Shown: one piece after another, positions 9,579-18,766 of the stretch
Numbering within the stretch: position 1 is the stretch's first letter
How the letters are laid out: the number at the start of each line of letters is the position of its first letter
Assembly: GCA_013911885.1 (NCBI GenBank)
Contig: JACESI010000001.1
Span: 1-64,000 of the forward strand
DNA length: 64,000 nt
Direction: 5' to 3'
From: Hyphomicrobiales bacterium
GTDB taxonomy: Bacteria; Pseudomonadota; Alphaproteobacteria; Rhizobiales; JACESI01
Position numbers and translations under genes: made by a program
The notes under the pieces: model-generated
The model's database searches: none
What the model saw: only the letters and a program-made list of their open reading frames with translations
Told to the model about the DNA's origin: nothing

Positions 9579-11060
9579 TCAGCCGCGGGGCCTGGTTTTC
9601 ACAAGATCTGCCGATTGTTCTGTAACGTCGCTTGGCGCTGCTTTCGCGGCCTTGTCATCGTCGTCGACGCGGCGCACGAGAAGACCAGGCCCCACTTCGG
9701 CAATCTGCGTGATCAGCACCATATCGCCCTCGACAAGACCGCTCCTGATGATGGCATCGCCTCCATCAAAGGCCGCAATATCGACCGGCCGCACGTCAAG
9801 CCTGCTCTCGTCATTCACGACATAGACCACCGGCCCTTCGAATATCGCCGTCTCCGGCAGGCGGAATGTACCCGGAAAGCTGCGGTCGGGAACGGTAACG
9901 CTGACAAAGGCGCCAGGGCGCAAGGCGCCGGCAAGCGCATCTTCATCGATCCGGGCGAAAACTGAGATGCCGCCCCGGTTTGAGGCAATTTCGGCGCCAA
10001 TCCGGTCAATCCTCGCCTTGTATGAATTCTTCGCGCTGCCGACAGACCAGCTGACGGTGACCTCTTTGCCGATCAGGCTTTTCTCGCCATCGATCAGGCG
10101 GCCATATTGACCATCGGAAAGCACGAAACGCGCGTCCAGCGTATCGGCCTGATAAAGCGTGAGGAGCGAGAGGTTTGTCGCGACGGTTTGACCAATCTCG
10201 ACATTGACCGCCTGTACGACGGCATCGAAAGGAGCCATGAGCGTTGTGTTTTGAAGTTCCCGCTCCGCATTGCGCAGGCCAACGCGCAGCCGCTCAATCG
10301 TTGCCTGACGCGCGTCGATCTGGGCCTTCTGGATTGCGATATTCCCGCCGCTTGTTTGAAAAGAAGCCCTTCGCTGGCTCGCGATCAGTTCGCGCTCCTC
10401 GACTTCGCGCAGGGTGAGCGTGTTGGCACGCACGAGACTGCGGGCGCGGGCAAGGTCCGCCTCGGCAATATCAAGCTGTTCACGCGTCCGCTTGAGACCA
10501 GTCTCCTCCATCCCGAGCCGCGCTTCAGTTTCAGAAAGAGCGGCCTCGGCTTCCTTAAGGTTCGCCCGGGCCTCGTCGCGGGCGATCTCATAGGAAAACG
10601 GATTGATTCTGAGAAGGACGTCGCCTTTTTCCAGCCGCGCACCGACGCGCAGATCGGGGTTGACCTCTATCACCTCGCCGCTGACCAGGGCTGTCAGATT
10701 GAGCGTGCGTCCGGCAACAATGTCCCCGAACACCGTGATTTCCGGTCGGTTCTCAGCCGCCTTCGCCACTACGGCTTCAATCGTATAAACCGCCTCGGAA
10801 GGTACCCGCGCTGGGCGCACTTCGCGCGATGCCTCAAGCTGGTTCATGAGAAATGCCGCCCCGACAAGCACAACAGCCATGATTACAAACTGAAGCGCGC
10901 CGCGCGCGGTCAGAACAGCAGCGCGATAGACCTTTTCATTGCGATCAACATAGACGGCGTCATGACGGGACGCCCCCGCCTTTTCCGGACTGCCGGAAAC
11001 TTGCAGGGTGGTTTCTTCCCCCGTCCGTGTGATGTCTTTCGAGGCCGACGTTTCTGTCAT
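9579..11060 (-). CDS. RND efflux periplasmic adaptor (HlyD/AcrA family)
   Basis: Single N-terminal TM, lipoyl/barrel-sandwich hybrid (GEVIEVNPDLRVGARLEKGDVLLRINP), coiled coil and beta-barrel. Adjacent to the RND gene. Confidence 0.9.
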   Translation of the reverse strand: MTETSASKDITRTGEETTLQVSGSPEKAGASRHDAVYVDRNEKVYRAAVLTARGALQFVIMAVVLVGAAFLMNQLEASREVRPARVPSEAVYTIEAVVAKAAENRPEITVFGDIVAGRTLNLTALVSGEVIEVNPDLRVGARLEKGDVLLRINPFSYEIARDEARANLKEAEAALSETEARLGMEETGLKRTREQLDIAEADLARARSLVRANTLTLREVEERELIASQRRASFQTSGGNIAIQKAQIDARQATIERLRVGLRNAERELQNTTLMAPFDAVVQAVNVEIGQTVATNLSLLTLYQADTLDARFVLSDGQYGRLIDGEKSLIGKEVTVSWSVGSAKNSYKARIDRIGAEIASNRGGISVFARIDEDALAGALRPGAFVSVTVPDRSFPGTFRLPETAIFEGPVVYVVNDESRLDVRPVDIAAFDGGDAIIRSGLVEGDMVLITQIAEVGPGLLVRRVDDDDKAAKAAPSDVTEQSADLVKTRPRG

Positions 11061-11222
11061 CCGGTCGCTTTCAGCAATAAGGAACCCGCATCAACCAAAC
11101 TCCTTGGACAGTCCCAGTATATAGGAGGACGCGCGCCAGAAGAAACATCGAAAAAGATCAAACATGCAGCAAAGGCAAATCAAGGTCAAAATCAGGATCA
11201 GCGCCGCCGCATGGCGTCAGTT

Positions 11223-12215
11223 TCATCCGAGCAGCTCGTCCTGGGTAACCGTATAATCCGTGCCACAAAATTCGCACTGGATGGCAATTTTCCCGTCCTC
11301 AACGACTTCCTGCAATTCCGCCTCGCTCATCGAGCGCAGAAGCGCCCAGATCTTTTCACCGGAACAGGAACATTGATCCATGATCCGTTGCGACGGGAAC
11401 AGTCTGAGATCCTGTTCATGAAACAGGCGGAAGGCAAGGCGCTCCGCGGAAATGTCAGGATCTGTCAGTTCGTCGTCCCGGATCGTTGCAAAGAGGCTCT
11501 GCGCCTCAATCCATGCATTGTCTTCATCAACAAAGTGGCCAAGGTCACCATCGCCACCGGGAAGGTCGCGGGTCTTTATCCGCTCTTCGGATTCGGGAAG
11601 GAACTGGATCAGCGCGCCGCCCGCGCGCCAGTGGCTGCGGGTCACGCCTGCATCATCCGCCTTGACGAGCTCGCCAACCCCCAGCCGCACCCGCGTCGGG
11701 ATCTGTTCGGACTGGAGGAAATAGCGGTGCGCCACCTCTTCAAGGCTTTTGCCGTCGAGCGGGACCATGCCCTGATAGCGATGCATATACTGGCCCTGAT
11801 CGACGGTCATGGCCATGATGCCACTGCCAAGCAGTTGCCCGGGGGCGGTTTCACCGCGCTCGATTGCGCCGGCAAGCGCCATCTCGTCAAAGCGCGCATG
11901 CGCGCGAATCTGTCCCGGCGTGCGGAAATCAACGACCAGAAGGCTCACCGGCCCGTCGGTCTGGGTCTGAACGATCAGCTGCCCGTCGAATTTGAGCGAC
12001 GTGCCGAGAAGGACGGTGAGCACCACCATTTCGCCAAGAAGCCGCGCAACCGGCGGCGGATAATCATGGCGCTGGATGATCTGATCGAGCGCCGGGCCCA
12101 TCTGCACCGAACGCCCTCTCGTATCGAGCCGCTCGACGACGAACGGCACGACCGCATCATCGCCCGCAGGCGTGATGGCGCTGATATCGACAGCAATGTC
12201 CTGCGGCGACTTCAT
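11223..12215 (-). CDS. hslO: Redox-regulated molecular chaperone Hsp33
   Basis: C-terminal Zn site CSCSGEKI...CEFCGTDY; AHARFDEMALAGAIERGETAPGQLLG. Confidence 0.95.
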   Translation of the reverse strand: MKSPQDIAVDISAITPAGDDAVVPFVVERLDTRGRSVQMGPALDQIIQRHDYPPPVARLLGEMVVLTVLLGTSLKFDGQLIVQTQTDGPVSLLVVDFRTPGQIRAHARFDEMALAGAIERGETAPGQLLGSGIMAMTVDQGQYMHRYQGMVPLDGKSLEEVAHRYFLQSEQIPTRVRLGVGELVKADDAGVTRSHWRAGGALIQFLPESEERIKTRDLPGGDGDLGHFVDEDNAWIEAQSLFATIRDDELTDPDISAERLAFRLFHEQDLRLFPSQRIMDQCSCSGEKIWALLRSMSEAELQEVVEDGKIAIQCEFCGTDYTVTQDELLG

Positions 12216-12266
12216 CTGATCCCTTTGCCTGATGGATATTTCAACAAAATGTCAACGTCCGAGATG

Positions 12267-13202
12267 TCAATGTCCGAGGCACCAGGCGAGGATGCTCTTC
12301 TGTGCATGAAGGCGATTTTCCGCCTCATCGAAAACCACCGATTGCGGGCCATCCATGACCGCCGCGGTGACCTCTTCTTCGCGATGCGCGGGAAGGCAAT
12401 GCATGAAAATCGCATCCGCTTTCGCCGCCGCCATCAGCCGGTTGTTAACCTGATAGGGCATCAGCAGGTTATGCCTGCGTTCTTTCTGATCATCGCCCAT
12501 GGAAACAAACGTATCGGTCATCACGCAATCCGCGCCCGCAACCGCCTCAAAAGGATCGCTGGTGACGCTGAGTCGCGTGCCTTCGGCCTTCGCCCAGGCG
12601 AGAATTTTCGCAGTCGGGCTGAGTTCCGGCGGCGTTGCGACGGCAAGCTCGAAATCGAAACGTTGTGCTGCGTGCACGAGCGATGTCAGAACATTGTTGC
12701 CATCCCCGGTCCAGGCGAGTTTGCGCCCGGCAATCGGCCCGCAATGCTCTTCAAACGTCATCACATCAGCCATGATCTGGCAGGGGTGGGAATCATCGGT
12801 AAGGCCGTTGATAACTGGCACGCTCGCAGCCTCCGCCAGTTCCATAAGGCGGCTGTGTTCGGTGGTGCGGATCATGATGGCATCGACATAGCGCGACAGA
12901 ACACGCGCCGTATCGCCGATCGTCTCGCCGCGCCCAAGCTGCATCTCCGTGCCGGTCAGATTGATCGTCTCGCCGCCAAGTTCGCGCATCCCGACATCAA
13001 ACGAGACGCGCGTACGGGTAGAAGGCTTGTCGAAAATCATCGCAAGCATCTTGTTTTTCAGGGGCTGAAAAGCGCCGCGGCCCTCCTGTCGCCAGTCCTT
13101 TTTCATCGTATGGGCGCGATCGATGATCCGACGCAAAGTCGCGGGATCATGATCCCTGATATCGAGAAAATGGCGGGGCAATTCTGTCAGCGCTGTTGTC
13201 AT
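12267..13202 (-). CDS. argF: Ornithine carbamoyltransferase
   Basis: [21 protein letters not shown] (STRTR carbamoyl-phosphate site), [11 protein letters not shown]. Start [13 protein letters not shown]. Confidence 0.96.
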   Translation of the reverse strand: MTTALTELPRHFLDIRDHDPATLRRIIDRAHTMKKDWRQEGRGAFQPLKNKMLAMIFDKPSTRTRVSFDVGMRELGGETINLTGTEMQLGRGETIGDTARVLSRYVDAIMIRTTEHSRLMELAEAASVPVINGLTDDSHPCQIMADVMTFEEHCGPIAGRKLAWTGDGNNVLTSLVHAAQRFDFELAVATPPELSPTAKILAWAKAEGTRLSVTSDPFEAVAGADCVMTDTFVSMGDDQKERRHNLLMPYQVNNRLMAAAKADAIFMHCLPAHREEEVTAAVMDGPQSVVFDEAENRLHAQKSILAWCLGH

Positions 13203-13235
13203 GGAATTTCTTCGGCACCTCGGGCGGAACACCCG

Positions 13236-14432
13236 TCATGCCGCCTTCATGCGCACCGCCTGACAGGCGGCTTCAAGACTATTGAGGGCGGCATCGATTT
13301 CGTCCTCGCTCACAATCAGCGGCGGAAGCACGCGCATGATGTCCGTGCCCGCGGGAACCGTCAGGAGCTTATGATCACGCGCGGCGGCGATGAAATCCAT
13401 GTTCGAGCCGCGGGTCTTGAGACCAAGAAGAAGGCCCTCGCCCCGAACTTCCTCGAGTACATCCGCGTTGGTATCAACGAGACCGGCAAGTTTCTGCTTC
13501 ATCAAGAGGCCCTTGCGCTTGACCTCATCAAGGAAGCCTTCCGCCAGAACCACATCGAGTACGGCACAGCCAACCGCCATGGCAAGCGGGTTTCCGCCAT
13601 AGGTGGTGCCGTGAATGCCGGGTGTTATGCCGGTCGAGGCTTCTTCATTGGCAAGGCAGACACCGACCGGGAACCCGCCGCCAATGCCCTTGGCGACCGC
13701 CATCAGGTCTGGCGCGATGCCCGCTGTCTCATGATAAAAAAGCGTGCCTGTCCGGCCGACGCCGCACTGCACCTCGTCGAAAATCAGAAGAAGGCCATGC
13801 GCATCGCACAATTCCCGCAGCCCGCGCAGGCATTGCGGCGGCACCGCGCGGATGCCCCCTTCACCCTGTATGGGCTCAATCAGAATGGCCGCTGTCCGCT
13901 CATTAATCGCGGCTTGCAGCGCCTCATGATCGCCAAACGGCACCTGGTCGAAACCATCCATATGCGGGCCGAACCCTTCGAGATATTTCTCCTTGCCGCC
14001 GGCTGCGATGGTTGCAAGCGTGCGGCCATGGAAAGCGCCTTCAAAAGTGATGATCCTGTTGCGCTCGACATCGCCCTTGCGCCAGTGATAGCGGCGCGCG
14101 GTCTTGATCGCGCATTCCATCGCCTCCGCGCCGGAATTCACAAAAAACGCCCGGTCTGCGAAGGTTGCTGCGGTCAGCCGGTCGGCGAGCCTGTTCTGTT
14201 CGGCGATGTCATAAAGATTGGAAAGATGCCAGATACCTTCCGCTTGTTTCTGCAGGGCCTGCACGAGGTGCGGATGGGCATGGCCGAGGGCGTTGACCGC
14301 GATGCCCGAGCCAAAATCGAGATAGCGTTCGCCTTTATCGGTCGTGAGCCACGCGCCTTTGCCGCCGACAAAAGTAAGCGGTATGCGATTATACGCATTA
14401 TAGAGAGCCGGCGATACCATCGTTGTCTCCAA
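13236..14432 (-). CDS. argD: Acetylornithine/succinyldiaminopimelate aminotransferase
   Basis: Class III aminotransferase ([32 protein letters not shown]). Upstream of argF. Confidence 0.95.
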   Translation of the reverse strand: METTMVSPALYNAYNRIPLTFVGGKGAWLTTDKGERYLDFGSGIAVNALGHAHPHLVQALQKQAEGIWHLSNLYDIAEQNRLADRLTAATFADRAFFVNSGAEAMECAIKTARRYHWRKGDVERNRIITFEGAFHGRTLATIAAGGKEKYLEGFGPHMDGFDQVPFGDHEALQAAINERTAAILIEPIQGEGGIRAVPPQCLRGLRELCDAHGLLLIFDEVQCGVGRTGTLFYHETAGIAPDLMAVAKGIGGGFPVGVCLANEEASTGITPGIHGTTYGGNPLAMAVGCAVLDVVLAEGFLDEVKRKGLLMKQKLAGLVDTNADVLEEVRGEGLLLGLKTRGSNMDFIAAARDHKLLTVPAGTDIMRVLPPLIVSEDEIDAALNSLEAACQAVRMKAA

Positions 14433-14483
14433 CAGATAAGAAGGCCGTGTGGCAGGGATAAACCTTCGCCTTGCCCCGGCATA

Positions 14484-14516
14484 TGAAAAAAGAAGAAGCC
14501 GCCCTGAGTGGGCGGC
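14484..14516 (-). terminator. Intrinsic-terminator-like hairpin in the argD leader
   Basis: Minus strand GCCGCCC-ACTCA-GGGCGGC stem followed by TTCTTCTTTTTTC, between a TTGACA-type promoter candidate and argD. Confidence 0.65.
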
Positions 14517-14529
14517 CTCTCGCGTTTGA

Positions 14530-15561
14530 ATGATTAAGCACGAAAAGCACCCGATTTGTCAAGATTGTGCGACGGAAGCGCGATTTAGGTCTATAGAAAA
14601 TATCGTCATCCGGCCTTGTCCTGCTGCGGGGAACATCCTGAACAACCATGCGCTGATACCCGGCAGAAAGCCGGAGAGGGAAGTAGCTCCACCTGCTGCC
14701 AATACGCTTCTCGGCGTCATCCTGATGGCGGCAGCGATGCTGATCATCCCGGCCGTCGATGGCATTGCGAAACACCTCTCAAGCAGCCACACGCCGTATT
14801 TCATTGCCTTTGCACGCTATGCGGTTGCGAGCCTCTTCGTTTTGCCCGTGTCGCTGGTCTTGCACGGGCGGAACTTCCTGCCACGACCGCCGCGTGGCAC
14901 GCATCTTTTGCGCACGCTCTTTCTCATTCTTGCCATGACCTGCTACATTTTCGCGCTCGCCCGCATCGAAATGGCAACTGCAATCAGCGCCTTCTTCATC
15001 GGACCGCTGGTTGCGACGCTGCTTGCCGTTGCGTTTTTCAAGGAGCGCATCACATCGCGAAAGGTGTTCAGCCTCGGTCTCGGCTTTGCCGGGGCGCTGA
15101 TCATTCTGCGCCCCGATACGACGCTTAATCCCGGCGTTCTTTTCGCGCTCGCATCCGGTACTTTTTTCGGTTTCTACATGGTGACAACGCGGCTCGCAGC
15201 GCGGGCGAGCGATCCGATCCGCACCCTCGCCTTCCAGAGCCTTGTCGGTGCGGCACTTCTGTTTCCGGCGGCGGCCTTCACCTGGCCGGCCACAAGTGTC
15301 GATGGCGCATCATCCCTTTTTGCGGAATGGCCCCTTCTTCTGGCCCTCGGCGCTTTTTCCGCGACCAGCCACCTTCTGTCGATCACCGCCTTCCGATATG
15401 CCGAAACATCAACCCTTGCGCCGTTGGTCTATCTCGAACTGATTGCGACCGCCGCGATCGGCTTTCAGTTTTTTGACGAACTTCCGGGCTCAACGATCTG
15501 GATCGGCGCCGCCGCCATCATCGCGGGTGGCCTGCTCGTCATGCGGCGCAATCCGTCATAA
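14530..15561 (+). CDS. EamA/DMT-family transporter (start uncertain; ATG 14725 possible)
   Basis: Two-repeat DMT topology; [35 protein letters not shown] and ALIILRP. Confidence 0.85.
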   Translation: MIKHEKHPICQDCATEARFRSIENIVIRPCPAAGNILNNHALIPGRKPEREVAPPAANTLLGVILMAAAMLIIPAVDGIAKHLSSSHTPYFIAFARYAVASLFVLPVSLVLHGRNFLPRPPRGTHLLRTLFLILAMTCYIFALARIEMATAISAFFIGPLVATLLAVAFFKERITSRKVFSLGLGFAGALIILRPDTTLNPGVLFALASGTFFGFYMVTTRLAARASDPIRTLAFQSLVGAALLFPAAAFTWPATSVDGASSLFAEWPLLLALGAFSATSHLLSITAFRYAETSTLAPLVYLELIATAAIGFQFFDELPGSTIWIGAAAIIAGGLLVMRRNPS

Positions 15562-15850
15562 TTGACAGGTCACGCGGGCTTGCGACTCGTATAGGTTGCA
15601 ACTGATTCGCGACGACTCGTTTCGGACCGTTGCTCTCACCGCTCTTCTGGGGACAAATTAGCCAATCGTTAACTTTTGCCGCCTTGGCGTTTGCGGGAGG
15701 AACGGTCGATAGGGTAGCCTTGGAATACGAAGCACGACATTTGGTGTGGCAGTCCAAAAAAATCACAAGCTTTCATGCGGAAGATTATAAAAAATCACCG
15801 CTAAGGAATTTGGATTCTGCCATTTGATCAGGGGTAAGAGAGGGTTTTCC

Positions 15851-16369
15851 ATGTCCTGGACAGACGAACGGGTGGAAGTTCTGAAGAAGCTCTGGAATGA
15901 TGGGTTGAGCGCGAGCCAGATCGCCGCCGAACTCGGCAGCGTGACGCGCAATGCCGTCATCGGCAAAGTTCATCGCCTTGGTCTTTCCGGGCGCGGCAAG
16001 ACATCGGCCGCCGTCGCGCGGACGCGGCCTGCGCGCACCCCGGCAGCGCCGGTGCGCAATCGTCCGGCGACGGGGGGAAGCATCGGCAATGTGGCGCTCA
16101 AGATGACACCGGAAGAAATACCGCAAACCCTTCCCGCGCCGCGCAATGCGCCGTTCGAGGAACTCGTGATCCCGTTTGGCGAGCGCGCCGGCATCATGCA
16201 GCTTACGGAATCCACCTGCCGCTGGCCGATTGGTGACCCGGCTTCAAAGGATTTCCATTTCTGTGGTCGGGGATCCGATAACGGGGTTCCTTATTGCGCC
16301 TATCACCGCCGCATCGCCTATCAGCCATCCTCGGATCGCCGTCGCGAGAAGCGCGCCATTGCCGGTTGA
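15851..16369 (+). CDS. gcrA: GcrA cell cycle regulator
   Basis: N-terminus MSWTDERVEVLKKLWNDGLSASQIAAELGSVTRNAVIGKVHRLGLSGRGK is diagnostic; C-terminal CRWPIGDP...FCG...YCAYHRRIAYQP. Confidence 0.97.
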   Translation: MSWTDERVEVLKKLWNDGLSASQIAAELGSVTRNAVIGKVHRLGLSGRGKTSAAVARTRPARTPAAPVRNRPATGGSIGNVALKMTPEEIPQTLPAPRNAPFEELVIPFGERAGIMQLTESTCRWPIGDPASKDFHFCGRGSDNGVPYCAYHRRIAYQPSSDRRREKRAIAG

Positions 16370-16416
16370 CGAGCGGCCTGGGCGGCACTGATGCATAACG
16401 ACAAAACAGGCTCTGG

Positions 16417-16446
16417 GCGCGCGGGAAAACTGCCTGCGCGCTTTTT
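16417..16446 (+). terminator. Rho-independent terminator after gcrA
   Basis: GCGCGCGGG-aaaactg-CCTGCGCGC followed by TTTTTG. Confidence 0.75.
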
Positions 16447-16476
16447 GCATTGACACCAGCGGCTTTCATCAGTGGA

Positions 16477-17184
16477 TCAGGATACGAATTCGCGCGAAAA
16501 CTTGTCGTCAAACGCATAGCCCGCGCCGCGCACAGTGCGGATCGGGTCTTTCATCCGGGATTTGTTGATTGCCTTGCGAAGCCGCCCGACATGAACATCC
16601 ACTGTTCTCTCATCCACATAAACATCACGGCCCCAGACCCCGTCGAGAAGTTGTTCGCGCGAGAAGACGCGCCCGGGCCGGTGCATGAGAAACTCGAGAA
16701 GGCGGAATTCCGTGGGGCCGAGATGGATTTCGCGCCCACCGCGATAGATGCGATGAATCTCGCGATCGAGTTCGATATCGCCCGCAGTCAGACGGTTTGC
16801 GACCACTTCGGGTCTCACCCGTCGCAGCATCGCACTCACCCGTGCCATCAGTTCAGGTACGGAAAACGGTTTCACCACATAATCGTCCGCGCCTTCCTCG
16901 AAACCGCGCAGCCGTTCGTTTTCCTCGCCGCGCGCGGTGAGCATGATGATCGGCAGCGCCCGCGTCTCATCCCGCGAGCGCAGCCGACGGCAAAGCTCGA
17001 TCCCCGAAATTCCCGGCAGCATCCAGTCCAGGATCAAAAGGTCTGGAACCGTCTCCTGAAGATAGATTTCCGCCTCATCCCCGCGGCCGACGACATCCAC
17101 CGCGAAATTGCGCGCTTCCAGATTGTAGCGAAGAAGAAGGCTCAGCGGCTCCTCGTCTTCAACAACCAGAACTCTGGGCGTCAT
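16477..17184 (-). CDS. phoB: Phosphate regulon response regulator PhoB
   Basis: Receiver domain (VVEDEEPLSLLLRYNLEARNF, LILDWMLPGISGIELCRRLR) plus OmpR-type winged helix (WGRDVYVDERTVDVHVGRLRKAI). Confidence 0.97.
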   Translation of the reverse strand: MTPRVLVVEDEEPLSLLLRYNLEARNFAVDVVGRGDEAEIYLQETVPDLLILDWMLPGISGIELCRRLRSRDETRALPIIMLTARGEENERLRGFEEGADDYVVKPFSVPELMARVSAMLRRVRPEVVANRLTAGDIELDREIHRIYRGGREIHLGPTEFRLLEFLMHRPGRVFSREQLLDGVWGRDVYVDERTVDVHVGRLRKAINKSRMKDPIRTVRGAGYAFDDKFSREFVS

Positions 17185-17900
17185 TGCGGCACGACCTCAT
17201 CCACTGGCACCCCGACTGCTTCGTAAATTTTCTTGCGCGGATCCGACATAGTCTGTCCGGAGACCAGATAGACGATCGTTTCCGCGATATTTGTCGCATG
17301 GTCGCCAATACGCTCGACATTTTTTGCACAAAACAGAAGATGCGTGCAGAAGGTAATGTTGCGCGGATCTTCCATCATATAGGTCAGAAGCTCGCGGAAC
17401 AGGGACGTGTAATATTCATCAACCTGTTCATCGCGCTGCCAGACAGCGTTCGCAATGTCGATATCGCGTTCGGCAAACCCGTCGAGAACGTCCTTGAGCT
17501 GCGACAGGCTGAGTTCGGACAGATATTCAATCCCGTTGACCAATTGCGACTTGATCAGTTGCCCTTCGATATCAATCACACGGCGGGCAATGTTTTTCGC
17601 CATATCGCCGACGCGCTCAAGATCGTTCGAGATGCGGATGCAAGAGATGATCACCCGCAGATCCTGCGCCATCGGCTGACGTTTGGCGATTGTCAGCACC
17701 GCCGCCTCGTCGATCTCGCGCTGGAGGTTGTCGATTTCCTTGTCGGCAACGATAATCTGGCGCGCCGCGATGACATCCATGCGCACGAGCGCCTGAATGC
17801 TGTCCGCCACCATCCGCTCCACCTTCCCGCCCATTTCAGAAATCCGGGCGGTGAGGCTCTTCAATTCGTTATCGAATGCGCTGACAATATGGTCCGACAT
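17181..17900 (-). CDS. phoU: Phosphate transport system regulatory protein PhoU
   Basis: Two PhoU repeats (ISNDLERVGDMAKNIARR, CAKNVERIGDHATNIAETIVYLVSG). Confidence 0.97.
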   Translation of the reverse strand: MSDHIVSAFDNELKSLTARISEMGGKVERMVADSIQALVRMDVIAARQIIVADKEIDNLQREIDEAAVLTIAKRQPMAQDLRVIISCIRISNDLERVGDMAKNIARRVIDIEGQLIKSQLVNGIEYLSELSLSQLKDVLDGFAERDIDIANAVWQRDEQVDEYYTSLFRELLTYMMEDPRNITFCTHLLFCAKNVERIGDHATNIAETIVYLVSGQTMSDPRKKIYEAVGVPVDEVVPQ

Positions 17901-17923
17901 GACGCTCTCCTGTTCGACGAAGC

Positions 17924-18757
17924 TTAGCCGATGCGGCCAGTAATGTAATCCTGTGTGCGCGGATCCACCGGACTGGTGAAAATAGCGTCGGTCAGGCCTT
18001 CTTCCACAAGTGTTCCAAGGTGAAAAAACGCGGTCCGCTGTGACACACGCGCCGCCTGCTGCATGGAGTGGGTCACGATCACGATCGTATAATTCTGCCG
18101 CAACTCGTCAATCAGTTCCTCAACCTTGGCGGTCGCGATCGGGTCAAGCGCCGAACACGGCTCGTCCATCAGGATCACCTCCGGGCTTACAGCAATGGCG
18201 CGCGCGATGCACAGGCGCTGCTGCTGACCGCCGGAAAGGCCCGTACCAGGACTGTCAAGCCGGTCCTTCACCTCGTTCCAAAGCCCAGCCTTCTGAAGGC
18301 TGGTCGCGACCACCTCCTCCAGTTCGGTCTTGTTCTTCACGAAACCGTGGATGCGCGGGCCATAGGCAACATTCTCGAAAATCGATTTCGGAAACGGGTT
18401 CGGCTTCTGAAACACCATGCCGACCCGGGCGCGCAGCTCCACGACGTCGATACTTTTGTCGTAGATGTCCTGGCTGTCCAGGGTTATTTCACCCTCCACG
18501 CGGCATATGTCGATGGTATCGTTCATGCGGTTCAGACAGCGCAGAAAAGTGGACTTGCCGCAACCGGAAGGCCCGATCAGCGCCGTCACCTGGCGATCAA
18601 GCACATCAAGATTGACCTCGAACAGGGCCTGTTTGGTTCCATAGAAGACCGAAACCTTATTGCCGCGCATTTTTACCCGCGCGTTCGAAGCGGACATCGC
18701 ATCAGACTGGCCGTGACCGACCGCTGATTTTACCGTTGTTTTCGTTTGGATCTGCAT
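17924..18757 (-). CDS. pstB: Phosphate ABC transporter ATP-binding protein PstB
   Basis: [48 protein letters not shown]. Confidence 0.98.
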   Translation of the reverse strand: MQIQTKTTVKSAVGHGQSDAMSASNARVKMRGNKVSVFYGTKQALFEVNLDVLDRQVTALIGPSGCGKSTFLRCLNRMNDTIDICRVEGEITLDSQDIYDKSIDVVELRARVGMVFQKPNPFPKSIFENVAYGPRIHGFVKNKTELEEVVATSLQKAGLWNEVKDRLDSPGTGLSGGQQQRLCIARAIAVSPEVILMDEPCSALDPIATAKVEELIDELRQNYTIVIVTHSMQQAARVSQRTAFFHLGTLVEEGLTDAIFTSPVDPRTQDYITGRIG

Positions 18758-18766
18758 GAAAATTCC

